Source: Devosia sp. ZB163
Lineage (GTDB): Bacteria > Pseudomonadota > Alphaproteobacteria > Rhizobiales > Devosiaceae
Reading direction: 5' to 3'
Assembly: GCF_028613635.1 (NCBI RefSeq)
Contig: NZ_JAQRMY010000003.1
Location: 756,787-820,786 of the forward strand
Length of the DNA stretch: 64,000 nt
In this document: piece after piece, positions 28,322 through 37,563 of the stretch
Layout of the letters: every line of letters starts with the position of its first letter
Position numbering within the stretch: the stretch's first letter is position 1
Made by a program: the position numbers and the translations under genes
The notes under the pieces: model-generated
What the model saw: only the letters and a program-made list of their open reading frames with translations
The model's database searches: none
Told to the model about the DNA's origin: nothing

Positions 28322-28564
28322 ATGAGCCAGGGCAGCAAGATTTTCGACGAGCTGGGCAAGCTCATGAACAATGCCGCGGGCGTCGCCGACGGTGTCCGCC
28401 GGGAAATCGAGACCGTCGTGAAGTCGCAGCTCGAGCGGCTGGTGGCGGACATGGATCTCGTCAAGCGCGAGGATCACGACGCGCTGCGTGAGCTGGTGCA
28501 GGCGCAGAGTGCCGAGCTCAAGGCCCTCAAGGCCGAGGTCGAAGCCCTCAAGCCCAAGGGCTGA
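28322..28564 (+). CDS. UbiK/BMFP-type accessory factor
   Basis: 80 residues from ATG 28322. A helix with MNNAAGVADGVRREIETVV and a C-terminal coiled coil (ALRELVQAQSAELKALKAEV) match the BMFP/UbiK family, small proteins that help ubiquinone synthesis or membrane fusion. Followed 6 bases later by the phosphoesterase gene. Confidence 0.85.
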   Translation: MSQGSKIFDELGKLMNNAAGVADGVRREIETVVKSQLERLVADMDLVKREDHDALRELVQAQSAELKALKAEVEALKPKG

Positions 28565-28570
28565 ACGATC

Positions 28571-29284
28571 GTGCGGATCGCTGTTATTTCGGACGTGCAC
28601 GGGAACCTGCACGCGCTCGATGCGGTGCTGGAGGATATCGGCCGGCAGAACGTCGAGGCCACGCTGGCGCTGGGGGACTTTCTCAGCGGCCCGAGTGACC
28701 CCGTGGGCGTTGCCGATCGCTTCATCGAAATGAACATGCCGTCCGTGCGTGGCAACCACGACCGCCATATCGTCAACGGTCGCGAGCAGGACTGGCACAT
28801 CGATGCGCTCGTCCGCGACATGCTCGACCAGCGGCAGCGGGACTGGCTGGCTTCGGTGCCGGCGACACTCGTCTACGAGGAGGACGTGTTCCTCTGCCAC
28901 GGCACGCCGCGGAGCGATGACGTGTCGTTCATGGACGGAATCGTCAACTCGGCCTCGTCGATCCTGTCGCGCGATCACATCGAGGCGCAGGCGGCCGGGT
29001 TCGACCATGAGGTGCTGCTGTGTGGGCATACGCATGTGCCGCGCAGCCTGCGGCTTGCCGATGGCCGGCTGGTCGTGAACCCCGGGTCCGTCGGCCTGCC
29101 GATGGAGATCGGCTCCCCTGACGCGCGCTACGCCATCATCGAGAAGCGCCGTGCCGGCTGGAATACCGAGCTGCGGACGGTTGCCTATGACCATGAGAGC
29201 GCGGCCAAGCAGGCGCTGGACCGGGGCTACCCCTATTGGGCAGAAACGCTGACATGGGGTTGGGCGAGTCCGCGGGGGCTGTAG
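28571..29284 (+). CDS. Calcineurin-like phosphoesterase, first tandem copy
   Basis: 237 residues from GTG. All metallophosphoesterase motifs are present: ISDVHGN (about 5-11), LGDFLSGP, GNHDRH, CHGTPRSDD, CGHTHVPR. The two-metal YfcE-like fold hydrolyses phosphodiesters or nucleotides; substrate unknown. It is paralogous to the next gene and overlaps its region by coupling. Confidence 0.92.
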   Translation: MRIAVISDVHGNLHALDAVLEDIGRQNVEATLALGDFLSGPSDPVGVADRFIEMNMPSVRGNHDRHIVNGREQDWHIDALVRDMLDQRQRDWLASVPATLVYEEDVFLCHGTPRSDDVSFMDGIVNSASSILSRDHIEAQAAGFDHEVLLCGHTHVPRSLRLADGRLVVNPGSVGLPMEIGSPDARYAIIEKRRAGWNTELRTVAYDHESAAKQALDRGYPYWAETLTWGWASPRGL

Positions 29285-29322
29285 CCGCGCGGGTGCCGCA
29301 ATTGCTGGGGAGGGTGAACGGC

Positions 29323-30045
29323 ATGCGAATCGCAGTGATCTCGGACATCCACGGCAATCGCCTGGCGCTGGAGGCCGTTGAGGCCGATATCGCCATGGTC
29401 GGCGTCGATGCGATCATCAACCTGGGCGATCTGCTGGCAGGGCCTCTCGATCCGGCGGCGACGGCCGATCTGCTGATCGAGCGGAACTACCCCACGGTCA
29501 TCGGCAACCACGACCGCTACATGGTGAGCGCGCCACCGGAAAAGCAGGCGCCCGTCGACCGCTTCGTGGTCGAGCAGTTGCGGCCGGTGCATCTCGACTA
29601 TCTCCGCAGCCTGCCGGCGACGCGCGACATCGAGGGCGAGGTCTTCCTCTGCCACGGTACCGCTGCGAGCGACGAGGAGCCCTGGCTCGATTCCTGGTGG
29701 GACGGCCGCACCGTCACCGTGCCCAGCGAAGCCGAGGTGACGGACAAGGCGCATGGCCTCGATTTCCCGGTGCTGCTGTGCGGCCATACGCATGTGGCGC
29801 GCATGGTGCGCCTCAGGGATGGGCGGATGGTGGTGAACCCCGGGGCGGTGGGGCTGCAGATCAACTACGGCCTGCCCGATGCGCGCTATGCGATACTCGA
29901 GCGCCACGCCGGCCGGTGGGCGGCGGACCTCAGGGCTGTGCCCTACGATTTCGAGGCCGCGGCACGGCAGACGATCGACAATGGTTTTCCCAATTGGGCG
30001 GAGGCGATCCGCACCGGTTGGACGAGCGCGGTGGGCCTGTTCTAG
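29323..30045 (+). CDS. Calcineurin-like phosphoesterase, second tandem copy
   Basis: 240 residues from ATG 29323, preceded by GGAGGG. The motifs are ISDIHGN, LGDLLAGP, GNHDRY, CHGTAASDEE, CGHTHVARM. Similar to the first copy over its whole length, with a conserved C-terminus (GFPNWAEAIRTGW vs GYPYWAETLTWGW), so a tandem duplication with divergence. An upstream in-frame ATG (29236) overlaps the first copy and lacks a ribosome site. Confidence 0.92.
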   Translation: MRIAVISDIHGNRLALEAVEADIAMVGVDAIINLGDLLAGPLDPAATADLLIERNYPTVIGNHDRYMVSAPPEKQAPVDRFVVEQLRPVHLDYLRSLPATRDIEGEVFLCHGTAASDEEPWLDSWWDGRTVTVPSEAEVTDKAHGLDFPVLLCGHTHVARMVRLRDGRMVVNPGAVGLQINYGLPDARYAILERHAGRWAADLRAVPYDFEAAARQTIDNGFPNWAEAIRTGWTSAVGLF

Positions 30046-30453
30046 GCAGCCAGCTGGCGATCTGGTCCCGATGGATGGCTGCAGGAGTGGGTGCTGGGAT
30101 GGATGAATGCCTGGCTGGTTGCGGCCCGGCAGTTCACCAAAGCGTCACAAGCCGGCTGCGGTGCGCATCCTAGTACGAGTCGGGTTCCGCGTTCTGTTCC
30201 AAAATCGCGCATATCGGCTGGGGACAGACTCGGCGAATTAATACCCTGTTAACCCTCCGGGCCGGATCATCCACAGAAGAAAGCCTTGGATGGCGCTGGC
30301 GGTGCAATCCCCGGAATCGGGGGTCGAGTGTAGCTTCGTGGCCATAGGACGATTCGTAGGCTTTCCTCGCGACGAGTTCTTTGAAGTAACGCGTAATGAC
30401 CGGGACTTACCGGTCGAGCCTTCCAACGTTTCGCCCAATGGGACGCGCAGCCA
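30046..30453. other. Regulatory intergenic region before the YbjN-proC-csaA operon
   Basis: About 400 bases with no supported gene. It is less GC-rich around 30200-30260 and holds a CtrA-type box at 30238-30253. Short frames in it lack family resemblance. Confidence 0.6.
30238..30253. promoter_or_regulatory. CtrA-type binding site
   Basis: TTAA, seven bases TACCCTG, TTAAC: an exact match to the alphaproteobacterial CtrA consensus TTAA-N7-TTAAC. About 200 bases before the YbjN gene. Binding is inferred. Confidence 0.55.
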
Positions 30454-30957
30454 ATGGCACAACTTCTGGAACTTGAACCGGAACGCACGGTGCATCCGGT
30501 CGACATCATCGAGCACATCGCGTCGATCAACGACTGGAACTTCGAGCGCCAGGACGCCGACGAGATTTCAATTTCGGTGCGCGGGAACTGGGCCGACTAC
30601 CACGTTTCTTTCAACTGGATGGAAGACCTCGAGTCGTTGCACATCGCGGCGGCATTCGACCTCAGGGTGCCGGACACGCGCCGGGCCGAAGTGAAGCACC
30701 TGATCTCGCTGATCAACGAGCAGCTCTGGATCGGCCACTTCGACATGTGGAACCACGAAGGCGTCGTGCTGTTCCGCAACTCGCACCTGCTGACCGGCGG
30801 CGCCGAGGTCAGCCCGCAGCAGTGCGAGGCGCTGCTGCGCTCGGCTACCGACAGCTGCGATCTGCACTACCAGGCGTTCCAGTTCGTGATATGGGCTGGC
30901 AGGAGCGCGCCCGACGCGCTCAGTGAGGTCATGTTCGAAACGGTAGGCGAAGCTTGA
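30454..30957 (+). CDS. YbjN domain protein
   Basis: 167 residues. The YbjN pattern is clear: PVDIIEHIASINDWNFERQD near the start, then WADYHVSFNWMEDLESLHIA, LISLINEQLWIGHFDMW and the helical end PQQCEALLRSATDSCD. YbjN proteins are type III secretion chaperone-like in fold; the cellular role is unclear. The stop overlaps the TTG start of proC, so it is translated with it. Confidence 0.9.
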   Translation: MAQLLELEPERTVHPVDIIEHIASINDWNFERQDADEISISVRGNWADYHVSFNWMEDLESLHIAAAFDLRVPDTRRAEVKHLISLINEQLWIGHFDMWNHEGVVLFRNSHLLTGGAEVSPQQCEALLRSATDSCDLHYQAFQFVIWAGRSAPDALSEVMFETVGEA

Positions 30958-31769
30958 GCTTGTCAGATATCGGTCCCGTCGTCCTGATCGGGGCCGGCAA
31001 GATGGGTCTGGCGCTGGCCCGTGGCTGGATCACGGGTGGCCTGCCGCCAGACCGGCTCGTCCTCTGCGACCCGCAGCCCGGGGAAGCGGCGGTGAAGTTC
31101 GCCGCCGAGCACGGTGTGCGCCTGCTCGCGAGCCCGATCGGCGTGCTCACGCATGTGCTCGTGCTCGCGGTGAAACCGCAGATCATCTACGACGTGATGT
31201 CGGAGATTCAGCCCATCGTCGGTGGCTACACGCTCGTCATCTCCATCGCCGCGGGGATTCCGCTGGTCGGGCTCTCCGAGGGGTTGCTCACCGATCGCGT
31301 CGTCCGCGCCATGCCGAATACGCCGGCCCAGATCGGGCGGGGGATCAGCGGTGCGGTCGGGCTCAAGATTACCGACGAGGATCGCGAGACCGCGAATGCG
31401 CTGTTGAGTGCGGCGGGGCAGGTGGTCTGGTTCGACGATGAGGCCAAGATCGATGCGGTGACCGCGGTGTCAGGCTCGGGCCCGGCATATGTGTTCTACA
31501 TGGTCGAGGCGCTTGCCGCCGCGGCTCGCAAGCAGGGGTTCGACGAGGAGCAGGCCATGATCCTCGCGCGCGCCACCGTCACCGGTGCGGCGGCACTGAT
31601 GGATGCCGACCCGACTCCGGCCGCCACGCTACGCGAGAACGTCACTTCTCCCAACGGCACGACGGCTGCCGCGCTCAAGGTGTTGATGGCCCCCGACGGG
31701 CTGGAGCCGCTGCTCGACCGTGCGGTCGATGCGGCGCGCAAGCGCTCCGAGGAACTTGGCCGGTCCTGA
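30954..31769 (+). CDS. proC: Pyrroline-5-carboxylate reductase
   Basis: 271 residues, last step of proline synthesis (NAD(P)H). The Rossmann motif [17 protein letters not shown] (about 9-25) and the C-terminal signature [15 protein letters not shown] and [19 protein letters not shown] are complete. The TTG start (30954) overlaps the YbjN stop. Its stop overlaps csaA by one base. Confidence 0.96.
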   Translation: MSLSDIGPVVLIGAGKMGLALARGWITGGLPPDRLVLCDPQPGEAAVKFAAEHGVRLLASPIGVLTHVLVLAVKPQIIYDVMSEIQPIVGGYTLVISIAAGIPLVGLSEGLLTDRVVRAMPNTPAQIGRGISGAVGLKITDEDRETANALLSAAGQVVWFDDEAKIDAVTAVSGSGPAYVFYMVEALAAAARKQGFDEEQAMILARATVTGAAALMDADPTPAATLRENVTSPNGTTAAALKVLMAPDGLEPLLDRAVDAARKRSEELGRS

Positions 31770-32107
31770 TGGGTGAGATCAGTTATGCCGCCTTCGAAAA
31801 GGTCGATATCCGGACGGGTACGATCATCGAGGCGCGGGTTTTCCCCGAGGCACGCAAGCCCGCCTATATCCTGCTGATCGACTTCGGCCCGGAGATAGGA
31901 ATCAAGAAGAGTTCAGCGCAGATCACCGTGCACTACACGCCGGAAGCGCTGGTAGGGCGACAGGTGCTGGCGGTGGTCAACTTCCCGCCGCGGCAGATCG
32001 GGCCCGTGCGGAGCGAAGTGCTGACGCTCGGGTTCGAGGACGAGGACGGCGCCATCGTGCTTGCCGCCGCCGAAAGGGGCGTTCCCAACGGCCGTAAGCT
32101 GATGTGA
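31769..32107 (+). CDS. csaA: tRNA-binding domain protein CsaA
   Basis: 112 residues, a single OB-fold EMAP/CsaA domain: [65 protein letters not shown]. The family binds tRNA and in Bacillus acts as a secretion-related chaperone. Last gene of the YbjN-proC-csaA run. Confidence 0.92.
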   Translation: MGEISYAAFEKVDIRTGTIIEARVFPEARKPAYILLIDFGPEIGIKKSSAQITVHYTPEALVGRQVLAVVNFPPRQIGPVRSEVLTLGFEDEDGAIVLAAAERGVPNGRKLM

Positions 32108-32214
32108 CATCGGGCTGCCTCTGGCGGGCTTTGACATCGCGACGGGCTTTCAATAGGAAACCGGACATCGCCAGTCATATTTGGCGACGTCCTTCAACCT
32201 ATTGGAGTCTCGTC

Positions 32215-33132
32215 ATGATCCCGCTGCGCCTCACCCGGGCCATTGCCGCGAGCGCCCTTGCTGTCTTCCTGTCGGCGGGCGTCGTCGGCGCCCAGGAGAT
32301 CAAGGTCACGCATCCACAGGGCGAGACGGTTCTGCCGGGCGTGCCTCAGAAGGTTCTGGTGCAGGACTGGGCGGCGTTCGACAACCTCCAGGCGCTCGGC
32401 GTTGCCGTCGCCGGCGTGCCGGCTTCCAATGCGCCTTCCTATCTCAAGGATATCCCGGCCGACGCACTGCAGATCGGCTCGCTGTTCGAGCCTGACTTCG
32501 AGGGCATCGCCGCGGCCCGGGCCGACCTCTATATCGTGGCGGGCCGTTCGGCCAAGGCCTATGCGACGGCCAAGGACATCCTGCCGACCGTCGACCTGAC
32601 CGTCGACAACACCTCGATCGTCGTGGGCGTGCAGGGCAACCTCACCAAGTTGGGCGAGATCTTCGGGCTTGAGGCCAAGGCGAGCGAACTCAACGCCAGC
32701 CTCGACGCCAAGGTGGCCGAGGTCAGGGCTGCTGCAGAAGGGAAGGGCACCGCGCTGGTGCTGGTCACCAATGCCGGCAAGGTCGGCGTCTATGGCCCCG
32801 ACTCGCGCGTGGCCTGGCTCTACAACGAGATCGGCATGCCGGCGGCGATGAGCAAGGTCGATGACGGCGACCATGGCGGCGACACGGTGTCGTTCGAGTA
32901 CATCCTCGAGATGAACCCGGACTGGCTGTTCGTGGTCGATCGCGACGCCGGTGTCGGCGAGAGCACGGGCTCCGCGGCGGCAGTGCTCGACAACGAGCTG
33001 GTCAACCAGACCAACGCCATCAAGAACAAGCACATCGTCTATCTCGATCCGCAGGCCGCCTACATCACCATGCACGGCTATTCGGGCCTGATGCTGATGC
33101 TCGACCAGGTGCTGGCCGGCCTCAAGGCCTGA
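32215..33132 (+). CDS. Siderophore-type ABC transporter substrate-binding protein
   Basis: 305 residues from ATG 32215. Signal peptide (to about VVGAQ). Class III periplasmic binding protein of the FatB/CeuE/YclQ type: TVLPGVPQKVLVQDWAAFDN, ADLYIVAGRSAKAYATAKDI, NPDWLFVVDRDAGVG. Likely binds a ferric siderophore and delivers it to the following permeases. Upstream 32168-32187 shows a weak TCGCCA dyad but no convincing iron-regulator box. Confidence 0.9.
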   Translation: MIPLRLTRAIAASALAVFLSAGVVGAQEIKVTHPQGETVLPGVPQKVLVQDWAAFDNLQALGVAVAGVPASNAPSYLKDIPADALQIGSLFEPDFEGIAAARADLYIVAGRSAKAYATAKDILPTVDLTVDNTSIVVGVQGNLTKLGEIFGLEAKASELNASLDAKVAEVRAAAEGKGTALVLVTNAGKVGVYGPDSRVAWLYNEIGMPAAMSKVDDGDHGGDTVSFEYILEMNPDWLFVVDRDAGVGESTGSAAAVLDNELVNQTNAIKNKHIVYLDPQAAYITMHGYSGLMLMLDQVLAGLKA

Positions 33133-33141
33133 TCCGACAGG

Positions 33142-33163
33142 GGCCCGGCGTCACAGCCGGGCC
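33142..33163 (+). terminator. Intercistronic hairpin after the binding-protein gene
   Basis: GGCCCGGC, six bases, GCCGGGCC: a perfect 8-bp stem with no T-run, 9 bases after the stop. It probably protects the upstream mRNA and reduces permease expression, a common arrangement in ABC operons. Confidence 0.5.
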
Positions 33164-33190
33164 TCACGGCTTCCCGCAGGAACCAGGCCA

Positions 33191-34150
33191 TTGCGGCTAC
33201 TACTCCTCGCCATCGCGGTAACGATCGTCCTGGCGATCGTCAGCCTCTTCGTCGGCGTCAGCGACGTGTCGCTAGGTGCGCTCCTTTCCTCGAGTCCCGA
33301 GGACAGGCCGATGCAGGTGCTGCTGATCAGCCGGATTCCGCGCACGCTGGCGATCATCCTCGCCGGCGCTTCGATGGCGATTGCCGGCCTCGTCATGCAG
33401 ATGGTGGTGCGCAACAGGTTCGTCGAACCGTCGACGGCCGGCACCACCGAATCCGCGAGCCTCGGCTTCCTCGTCGTCACGCTGCTGGCGCCGGGCTGGC
33501 CGTTGATGGCCAAGATGCTGGTCGCCGCGCTGTTCGCACTCGGCGGGACGGCGCTGTTCCTGCGTATCCTCCGCGCCGTGCCGCTGCGCGATCCGCTGCT
33601 GGTGCCGCTGGTGGGCATCATGCTGGGCGGCATCATCGGCGCGGCGACGACCTTCATCGCCTACCGCTTCGACATGATGGCCTCGCTGCTCGCCTGGGGC
33701 ATGGGCGATTTCTCCGGCGTGCTGCGCGGGCGCTATGAACTGCTCTGGGTCGGCTTCGCCTGCGCGGCGGTGGCCTATGTCGCGGCTGACCGCTTGACCG
33801 TGGCCGGCATGGGCGAGGATTTCACCACCAATCTCGGTCTCAACTACAAGCGCGTGATGATCGCCGGGCTGGTCATCGTCTCGCTGGCGAGCGCGGTGGT
33901 GCTGGTTTCGGTCGGCTCGATTCCGTTCCTGGGGCTCGTCGTGCCCAATCTCGTCAGCCTCTTGGTGGGGGACAACATGCGCCGCACCGTGCCGTGGGTG
34001 GCGGTGACGGGGGCGGGGTTCGTGCTGGCCTGCGACATCCTCGGGCGCGTCATCCGGGCGCCGTACGAGATTCCGATCAGCGTCGTGGTCGGAGTGATCG
34101 GCAGTGCGGTGTTCCTCTATCTGCTGCTGAGGACGCGTCGTGCTGCATAG
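33191..34150 (+). CDS. FecCD-family siderophore permease, subunit 1
   Basis: 319 residues from TTG. Nine or ten membrane helices, with FecCD features: RIPRTLAIILAGASMAIAGL, LVPLVGIMLGGIIGAATTF, the coupling region LGLNYKRVMIAG, and SIPFLGLVVPNLVSLLVGDN. It overlaps the next permease gene by 11 bases. Confidence 0.92.
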   Translation: MRLLLLAIAVTIVLAIVSLFVGVSDVSLGALLSSSPEDRPMQVLLISRIPRTLAIILAGASMAIAGLVMQMVVRNRFVEPSTAGTTESASLGFLVVTLLAPGWPLMAKMLVAALFALGGTALFLRILRAVPLRDPLLVPLVGIMLGGIIGAATTFIAYRFDMMASLLAWGMGDFSGVLRGRYELLWVGFACAAVAYVAADRLTVAGMGEDFTTNLGLNYKRVMIAGLVIVSLASAVVLVSVGSIPFLGLVVPNLVSLLVGDNMRRTVPWVAVTGAGFVLACDILGRVIRAPYEIPISVVVGVIGSAVFLYLLLRTRRAA

Positions 34151-35108
34151 GTTCTCGCGTTCGCGACCGGCGCTGGTCCTTGCCGTTCTGGCAGTCCTCG
34201 CGGTCGTCTCGGTCGTCTGCTTCATGACACTGGACGCCAAGGGCAGCTGGAGCTTCGTGCTGCCGTTCCGTGGGCGGAAGCTGCTGTCGCTGGTGCTCGT
34301 CGCCTACTCGGTCGCCATCTCGACCGTGCTGTTCCAGACGGTCACCAACAACCGCATCCTCACCCCCTCGATCATGGGGTTCGACGCGCTCTATGTGCTG
34401 ATCCAGACCGGGATCGTCTTCTTCCTCGGCGCGAGCGCCCTGAACGCGCAGGACCCGCAGTTGCGCTTCGTGCTCGAGGTCGCGGTCATGGTGGGATTCT
34501 CGGCGCTGCTGTTCCGCTGGCTGTTCGTGGGCGAGGAGCGCAGCCTGCACCTGCTCGTGCTGGTCGGCATCGTCATCGGCATCCTGTTCCGCAGCCTCAG
34601 CCAGTTCATGCAGCGGATGCTGGATCCCAATGCGTTCAACGTGCTGCAGGACACGTTCTTTGCCAGCTTCTCGACAGTCGAGCCCACCCTACTGCTCGTG
34701 GCGAGCCTCATCGTGCTCGGGGTGAGCGTGGTGGTGTGGCGGCTGATGCATGTCTATGACGTGCTGTCGCTGGGGCGGGCGCAGGCCATCAACCTGGGCG
34801 TCGACTACAAGCGCGTGGTGGTGATCATCCTGATGCTGGTGTCGGTGCTGGTCGCAGTGTCGACGGCGCTGGCGGGGCCGGTGACGTTCTTCGGCCTCCT
34901 CGTCGTCAGCCTTGCGCACGCGCTGATCGGCAACAGCCTCCACAAGTACGTGCTGCCGGCGTCGGCGCTGCTGGCTGTCGTCTGCCTCGTCGGCGGGCAG
35001 ACCGTGCTGGAGCGGGTGTTCGCGTTCGACACGGCGCTCTCCATCATCATCGAGTTCCTCGGCGGGCTCGTTTTCATCATCCTCATTGTCAGAGGCAAGC
35101 AACGATGA
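34140..35108 (+). CDS. FecCD-family siderophore permease, subunit 2
   Basis: 322 residues from GTG 34140, which lies inside the end of the first permease. Multi-helix, with ILTPSIMGFDALYVLIQTG, LVGIVIGILFRSLSQF, INLGVDYKRVVVI and GPVTFFGLLVVSLAHALIG, again the FecCD coupling layout. It overlaps the ATPase gene by 4 bases (ATGA). Confidence 0.92.
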   Translation: MLHRFSRSRPALVLAVLAVLAVVSVVCFMTLDAKGSWSFVLPFRGRKLLSLVLVAYSVAISTVLFQTVTNNRILTPSIMGFDALYVLIQTGIVFFLGASALNAQDPQLRFVLEVAVMVGFSALLFRWLFVGEERSLHLLVLVGIVIGILFRSLSQFMQRMLDPNAFNVLQDTFFASFSTVEPTLLLVASLIVLGVSVVVWRLMHVYDVLSLGRAQAINLGVDYKRVVVIILMLVSVLVAVSTALAGPVTFFGLLVVSLAHALIGNSLHKYVLPASALLAVVCLVGGQTVLERVFAFDTALSIIIEFLGGLVFIILIVRGKQR

Positions 35109-35863
35109 TCGTCGCCAAGGGCATCAGCAAATCCTATGGCAGCAGCCTCGTCGTCGACGACGTGTCGCTGGAGTTGCCAGCCAAGGGCATCACCTCGATC
35201 ATCGGGCCGAACGGGGCGGGCAAATCGACCTTCCTGTCCATGGTCAGCCGGCTGCTGGGGATGGATGCGGGCAGCGTAACGGTCGACGGACTCGATGTCA
35301 GCCGGACGCCGAACGACGTGCTGGCGCGGCGGCTGTCGATCCTCAGGCAGGACAATCACATGGCCGCGCGGCTGACCGTGGCGGACCTGGTGTCGTTCGG
35401 CCGCTATCCCCATTCGAAGGGCAGGCTGACGGTCGAGGACAGGCGACACATCGAGCAGTCGATCGCATACCTGAATCTCACCGAGCTTACGCACCGGTAT
35501 CTCGACGAGCTCTCGGGCGGCCAGCGACAGCGGGCCTTCGTCGCGATGGTGCTGTGCCAGGACACGGACTACGTGCTGCTGGACGAGCCGCTCAACAATC
35601 TCGACATGAAGCATGCCGTGGCGATGATGAAGCTGCTGCGTCGCGCGGCTTCCGAGCTGGGCAAGACCATCGTGCTGGTGCTGCACGACATCAACTTCGC
35701 CTCGGTCTACTCGGACCACATCGTGGCAATGAAGAACGGCAAGCTGGCGGTGCAGGGCAGCCCCGAAGCCGTGGTCACGCCTGAGATCATGCGCGAGATC
35801 TACGATCTCGAGATCAACGTGCACAAGATCGCCGGCAAGCTGATCAGCGTCTACTACGACTAG
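35105..35863 (+). CDS. Siderophore ABC transporter ATPase
   Basis: 252 residues. Walker A GPNGAGKST (about 36-44), Q-loop LSILRQDNH, signature LSGGQRQRAFVAM, Walker B DYVLLDEPLNNLD, H-loop LVLHDIN. FepC/CeuD-type. With the two permeases and the binding protein it completes an importer of YclNOPQ/CeuBCDE layout. Ends one base before the convergent MarR gene. Confidence 0.95.
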   Translation: MIVAKGISKSYGSSLVVDDVSLELPAKGITSIIGPNGAGKSTFLSMVSRLLGMDAGSVTVDGLDVSRTPNDVLARRLSILRQDNHMAARLTVADLVSFGRYPHSKGRLTVEDRRHIEQSIAYLNLTELTHRYLDELSGGQRQRAFVAMVLCQDTDYVLLDEPLNNLDMKHAVAMMKLLRRAASELGKTIVLVLHDINFASVYSDHIVAMKNGKLAVQGSPEAVVTPEIMREIYDLEINVHKIAGKLISVYYD

Positions 35864-35864
35864 C

Positions 35865-36383
35865 CTAGAGTTCGTCGGTGAGCCGCAGCCGGTCGAGCAG
35901 GGCACGGTCCTCGGGCTCGACCATGCCGACGAAGAACTTCAGCACCGTGCGCTTGCCTTCCGGGGGCAGGGCCGCGATGGCCGCCTCGATGCGGCTCGTC
36001 TGGGTGGCCGACAGGGTGTCGAAGAGTTCGCGCCCCTTCTCCGTGGCATAGAGCAGGCGCTGGCGGCGATCGGTGTCGCCGGTCCGCTGCTCGATATAGC
36101 CGTTGTCGATCAGTTGGCGCAGGACGCGGGCGAGGCTCTGCTTGGTGATCTTGAGGATATCGAGCAGGTCGGCGACGGGCATGCCGGGGCGCAGGCTGGC
36201 GAAGAACAGCACACGATGGTGTGCGCGGCCGAAGCCCTGCCGTTCGAGCAATGCGTCAGCATCGCCTACGAAGTCCCGATAGGCAAAGAAGAACAATCCC
36301 ATGACGTCGAGCGGCATGGCCGGGTCGTCGGTCCGAACCAAATTTATGTCAGCCTTGTTGACATTTATTTTGCCCGATGCCAT
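35865..36383 (-). CDS. MarR-family transcriptional regulator
   Basis: 172 residues from ATG 36383, with a GAGGTG ribosome site; a GTG two codons upstream (36389) is also possible. Winged-helix region: RPGMPVADLLDILKITKQSL (about 65-85), wing EQRTGDTDRRQRLLYATEKG. The N-terminus is divergent. It may regulate itself, the adjacent ABC importer or ilvE, but only position supports this. Confidence 0.88.
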   Translation of the reverse strand: MASGKINVNKADINLVRTDDPAMPLDVMGLFFFAYRDFVGDADALLERQGFGRAHHRVLFFASLRPGMPVADLLDILKITKQSLARVLRQLIDNGYIEQRTGDTDRRQRLLYATEKGRELFDTLSATQTSRIEAAIAALPPEGKRTVLKFFVGMVEPEDRALLDRLRLTDEL

Positions 36384-36521
36384 CTTCACCTCATCGAGAA
36401 AACCAATATTGCCTTATCCCAAAGCCGTTCAGGTTTGCCAAGGGCAAGCCTCTGGGGCAGGATCGAGACAAAGCGGACACGGCAGTCTGTCAGGCTGCAG
36501 AAGAATGAGTGGGAGAGAATT

Positions 36522-37409
36522 ATGGCAGTTCCGATGGACCAGCGAGAAGGCTGGATCTGGTACGATGGAAATCTGGTTCCGTGGAAAGACGCCAAGGTCC
36601 ATGTGCTGACGCACGGGCTGCACTATGCGAGCAGCGTTTTCGAAGGTGAGCGCGCCTATGGCGGCGAGATCTTCAAGTCGCGCCAGCATTCGGAGCGCCT
36701 GATCCAGTCGGGCAAGACGCTCGACTTCACGATTCCCTATTCGGTCGACGAGATCGAAGCCGCCAAGCGCCTCGTGCTCGAGAAGAACGGGCTGGTCGAT
36801 GCCTATGTGCGTCCCGTCGCCTGGCGCGGCTCGGAAGAGCTGTCAGTTCCCGGTCGCAACAACAAGGTGCACCTCGCCATCGCCGCCTGGGTGTGGCCGA
36901 GCTACTTCTCCGTCGAGGAGAAGCTCAAGGGCATCCGCCTCGAGTGGAGCCGCTGGAAGCGCCCGAGCCCGGAGACGATCCCGTCCTCGGCCAAGGCCGC
37001 CGGCCTCTACATGATCTGCACGCTGAGCAAGGACGCGGCCATGGCCAATGGCTATGCCGACGCGCTGATGCTCGACTATCGCGGCTATGTCGCCGAGGCG
37101 ACGGGCGCGAACGTGTTCTTCATCAAGGGCGACGAGATCGTCACGCCCACCCCCGACTGCTTCCTCAACGGCATCACCCGGCAGACGCTGATCGAGCTGG
37201 CCAAGCAGAACGGCTACAAGGTCACCGAGCGCCACATGCAGCCGGAAGAGCTTGCCAACTTCGACGAGTGCTTCCTCACGGGTACCGCCGCCGAGGTGAC
37301 GCCGGTCTCCGAGATCGGCGAGTACAAGTTCAAGCCGGCCAACGGCTGCAAGACGCTGATGAACGCCTATGCCGAGGCCGTGACGCCGAAGAAGGTCGCA
37401 GCCGAGTAA
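36522..37409 (+). CDS. ilvE: Branched-chain amino acid aminotransferase
   Basis: 295 residues from ATG 36522, with GGGAGAG before it. The class IV PLP fold shows WIWYDGNLVPWKDAKVHVLT, HYASSVFEGERAYGG, catalytic Lys region IPSSAKAAGLYM, EATGANVFFIKGDEIVTPTP and FLTGTAAEVTPVSEI. Final step of Val, Ile and Leu synthesis. Residues upstream in the open frame are shadow. A terminator follows 27 bases later. Confidence 0.96.
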   Translation: MAVPMDQREGWIWYDGNLVPWKDAKVHVLTHGLHYASSVFEGERAYGGEIFKSRQHSERLIQSGKTLDFTIPYSVDEIEAAKRLVLEKNGLVDAYVRPVAWRGSEELSVPGRNNKVHLAIAAWVWPSYFSVEEKLKGIRLEWSRWKRPSPETIPSSAKAAGLYMICTLSKDAAMANGYADALMLDYRGYVAEATGANVFFIKGDEIVTPTPDCFLNGITRQTLIELAKQNGYKVTERHMQPEELANFDECFLTGTAAEVTPVSEIGEYKFKPANGCKTLMNAYAEAVTPKKVAAE

Positions 37410-37436
37410 GTTCGGCGCGAACTACAAGTATCCAGA

Positions 37437-37467
37437 GGCCCTGCCGTTCGGCGGGGCCTTTCTCTTT
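37437..37467 (+). terminator. Rho-independent terminator of ilvE
   Basis: GGCCCTGCC, GTTC loop, GGCGGGGCC (one G-T pair), then TTTCTCTTT. Confidence 0.85.
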
Positions 37468-37563
37468 GGGCGGATCGCACCGGCGTGAGTTGCGGGCACC
37501 AGCTTGGGAAGCGCATCATGCGTGCGCCCGGGCAGGGGGCTTGCGGAGATCGGAGTGCCGATC

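Noticed and set aside
32168-32187. TCGCCA-N8-TGGCGA upstream of the siderophore binding protein, as a possible iron-regulator site
   Set aside because: Arms are short and the sequence does not match the Fur, Irr or RirA patterns I know.
36346-36364. Inverted repeat ATGTCA...TGACAT near the start of the MarR gene at 35865-36383
   Set aside because: It is inside the coding sequence, arms are only 6 bp and the spacing is 7; likely codon-driven.
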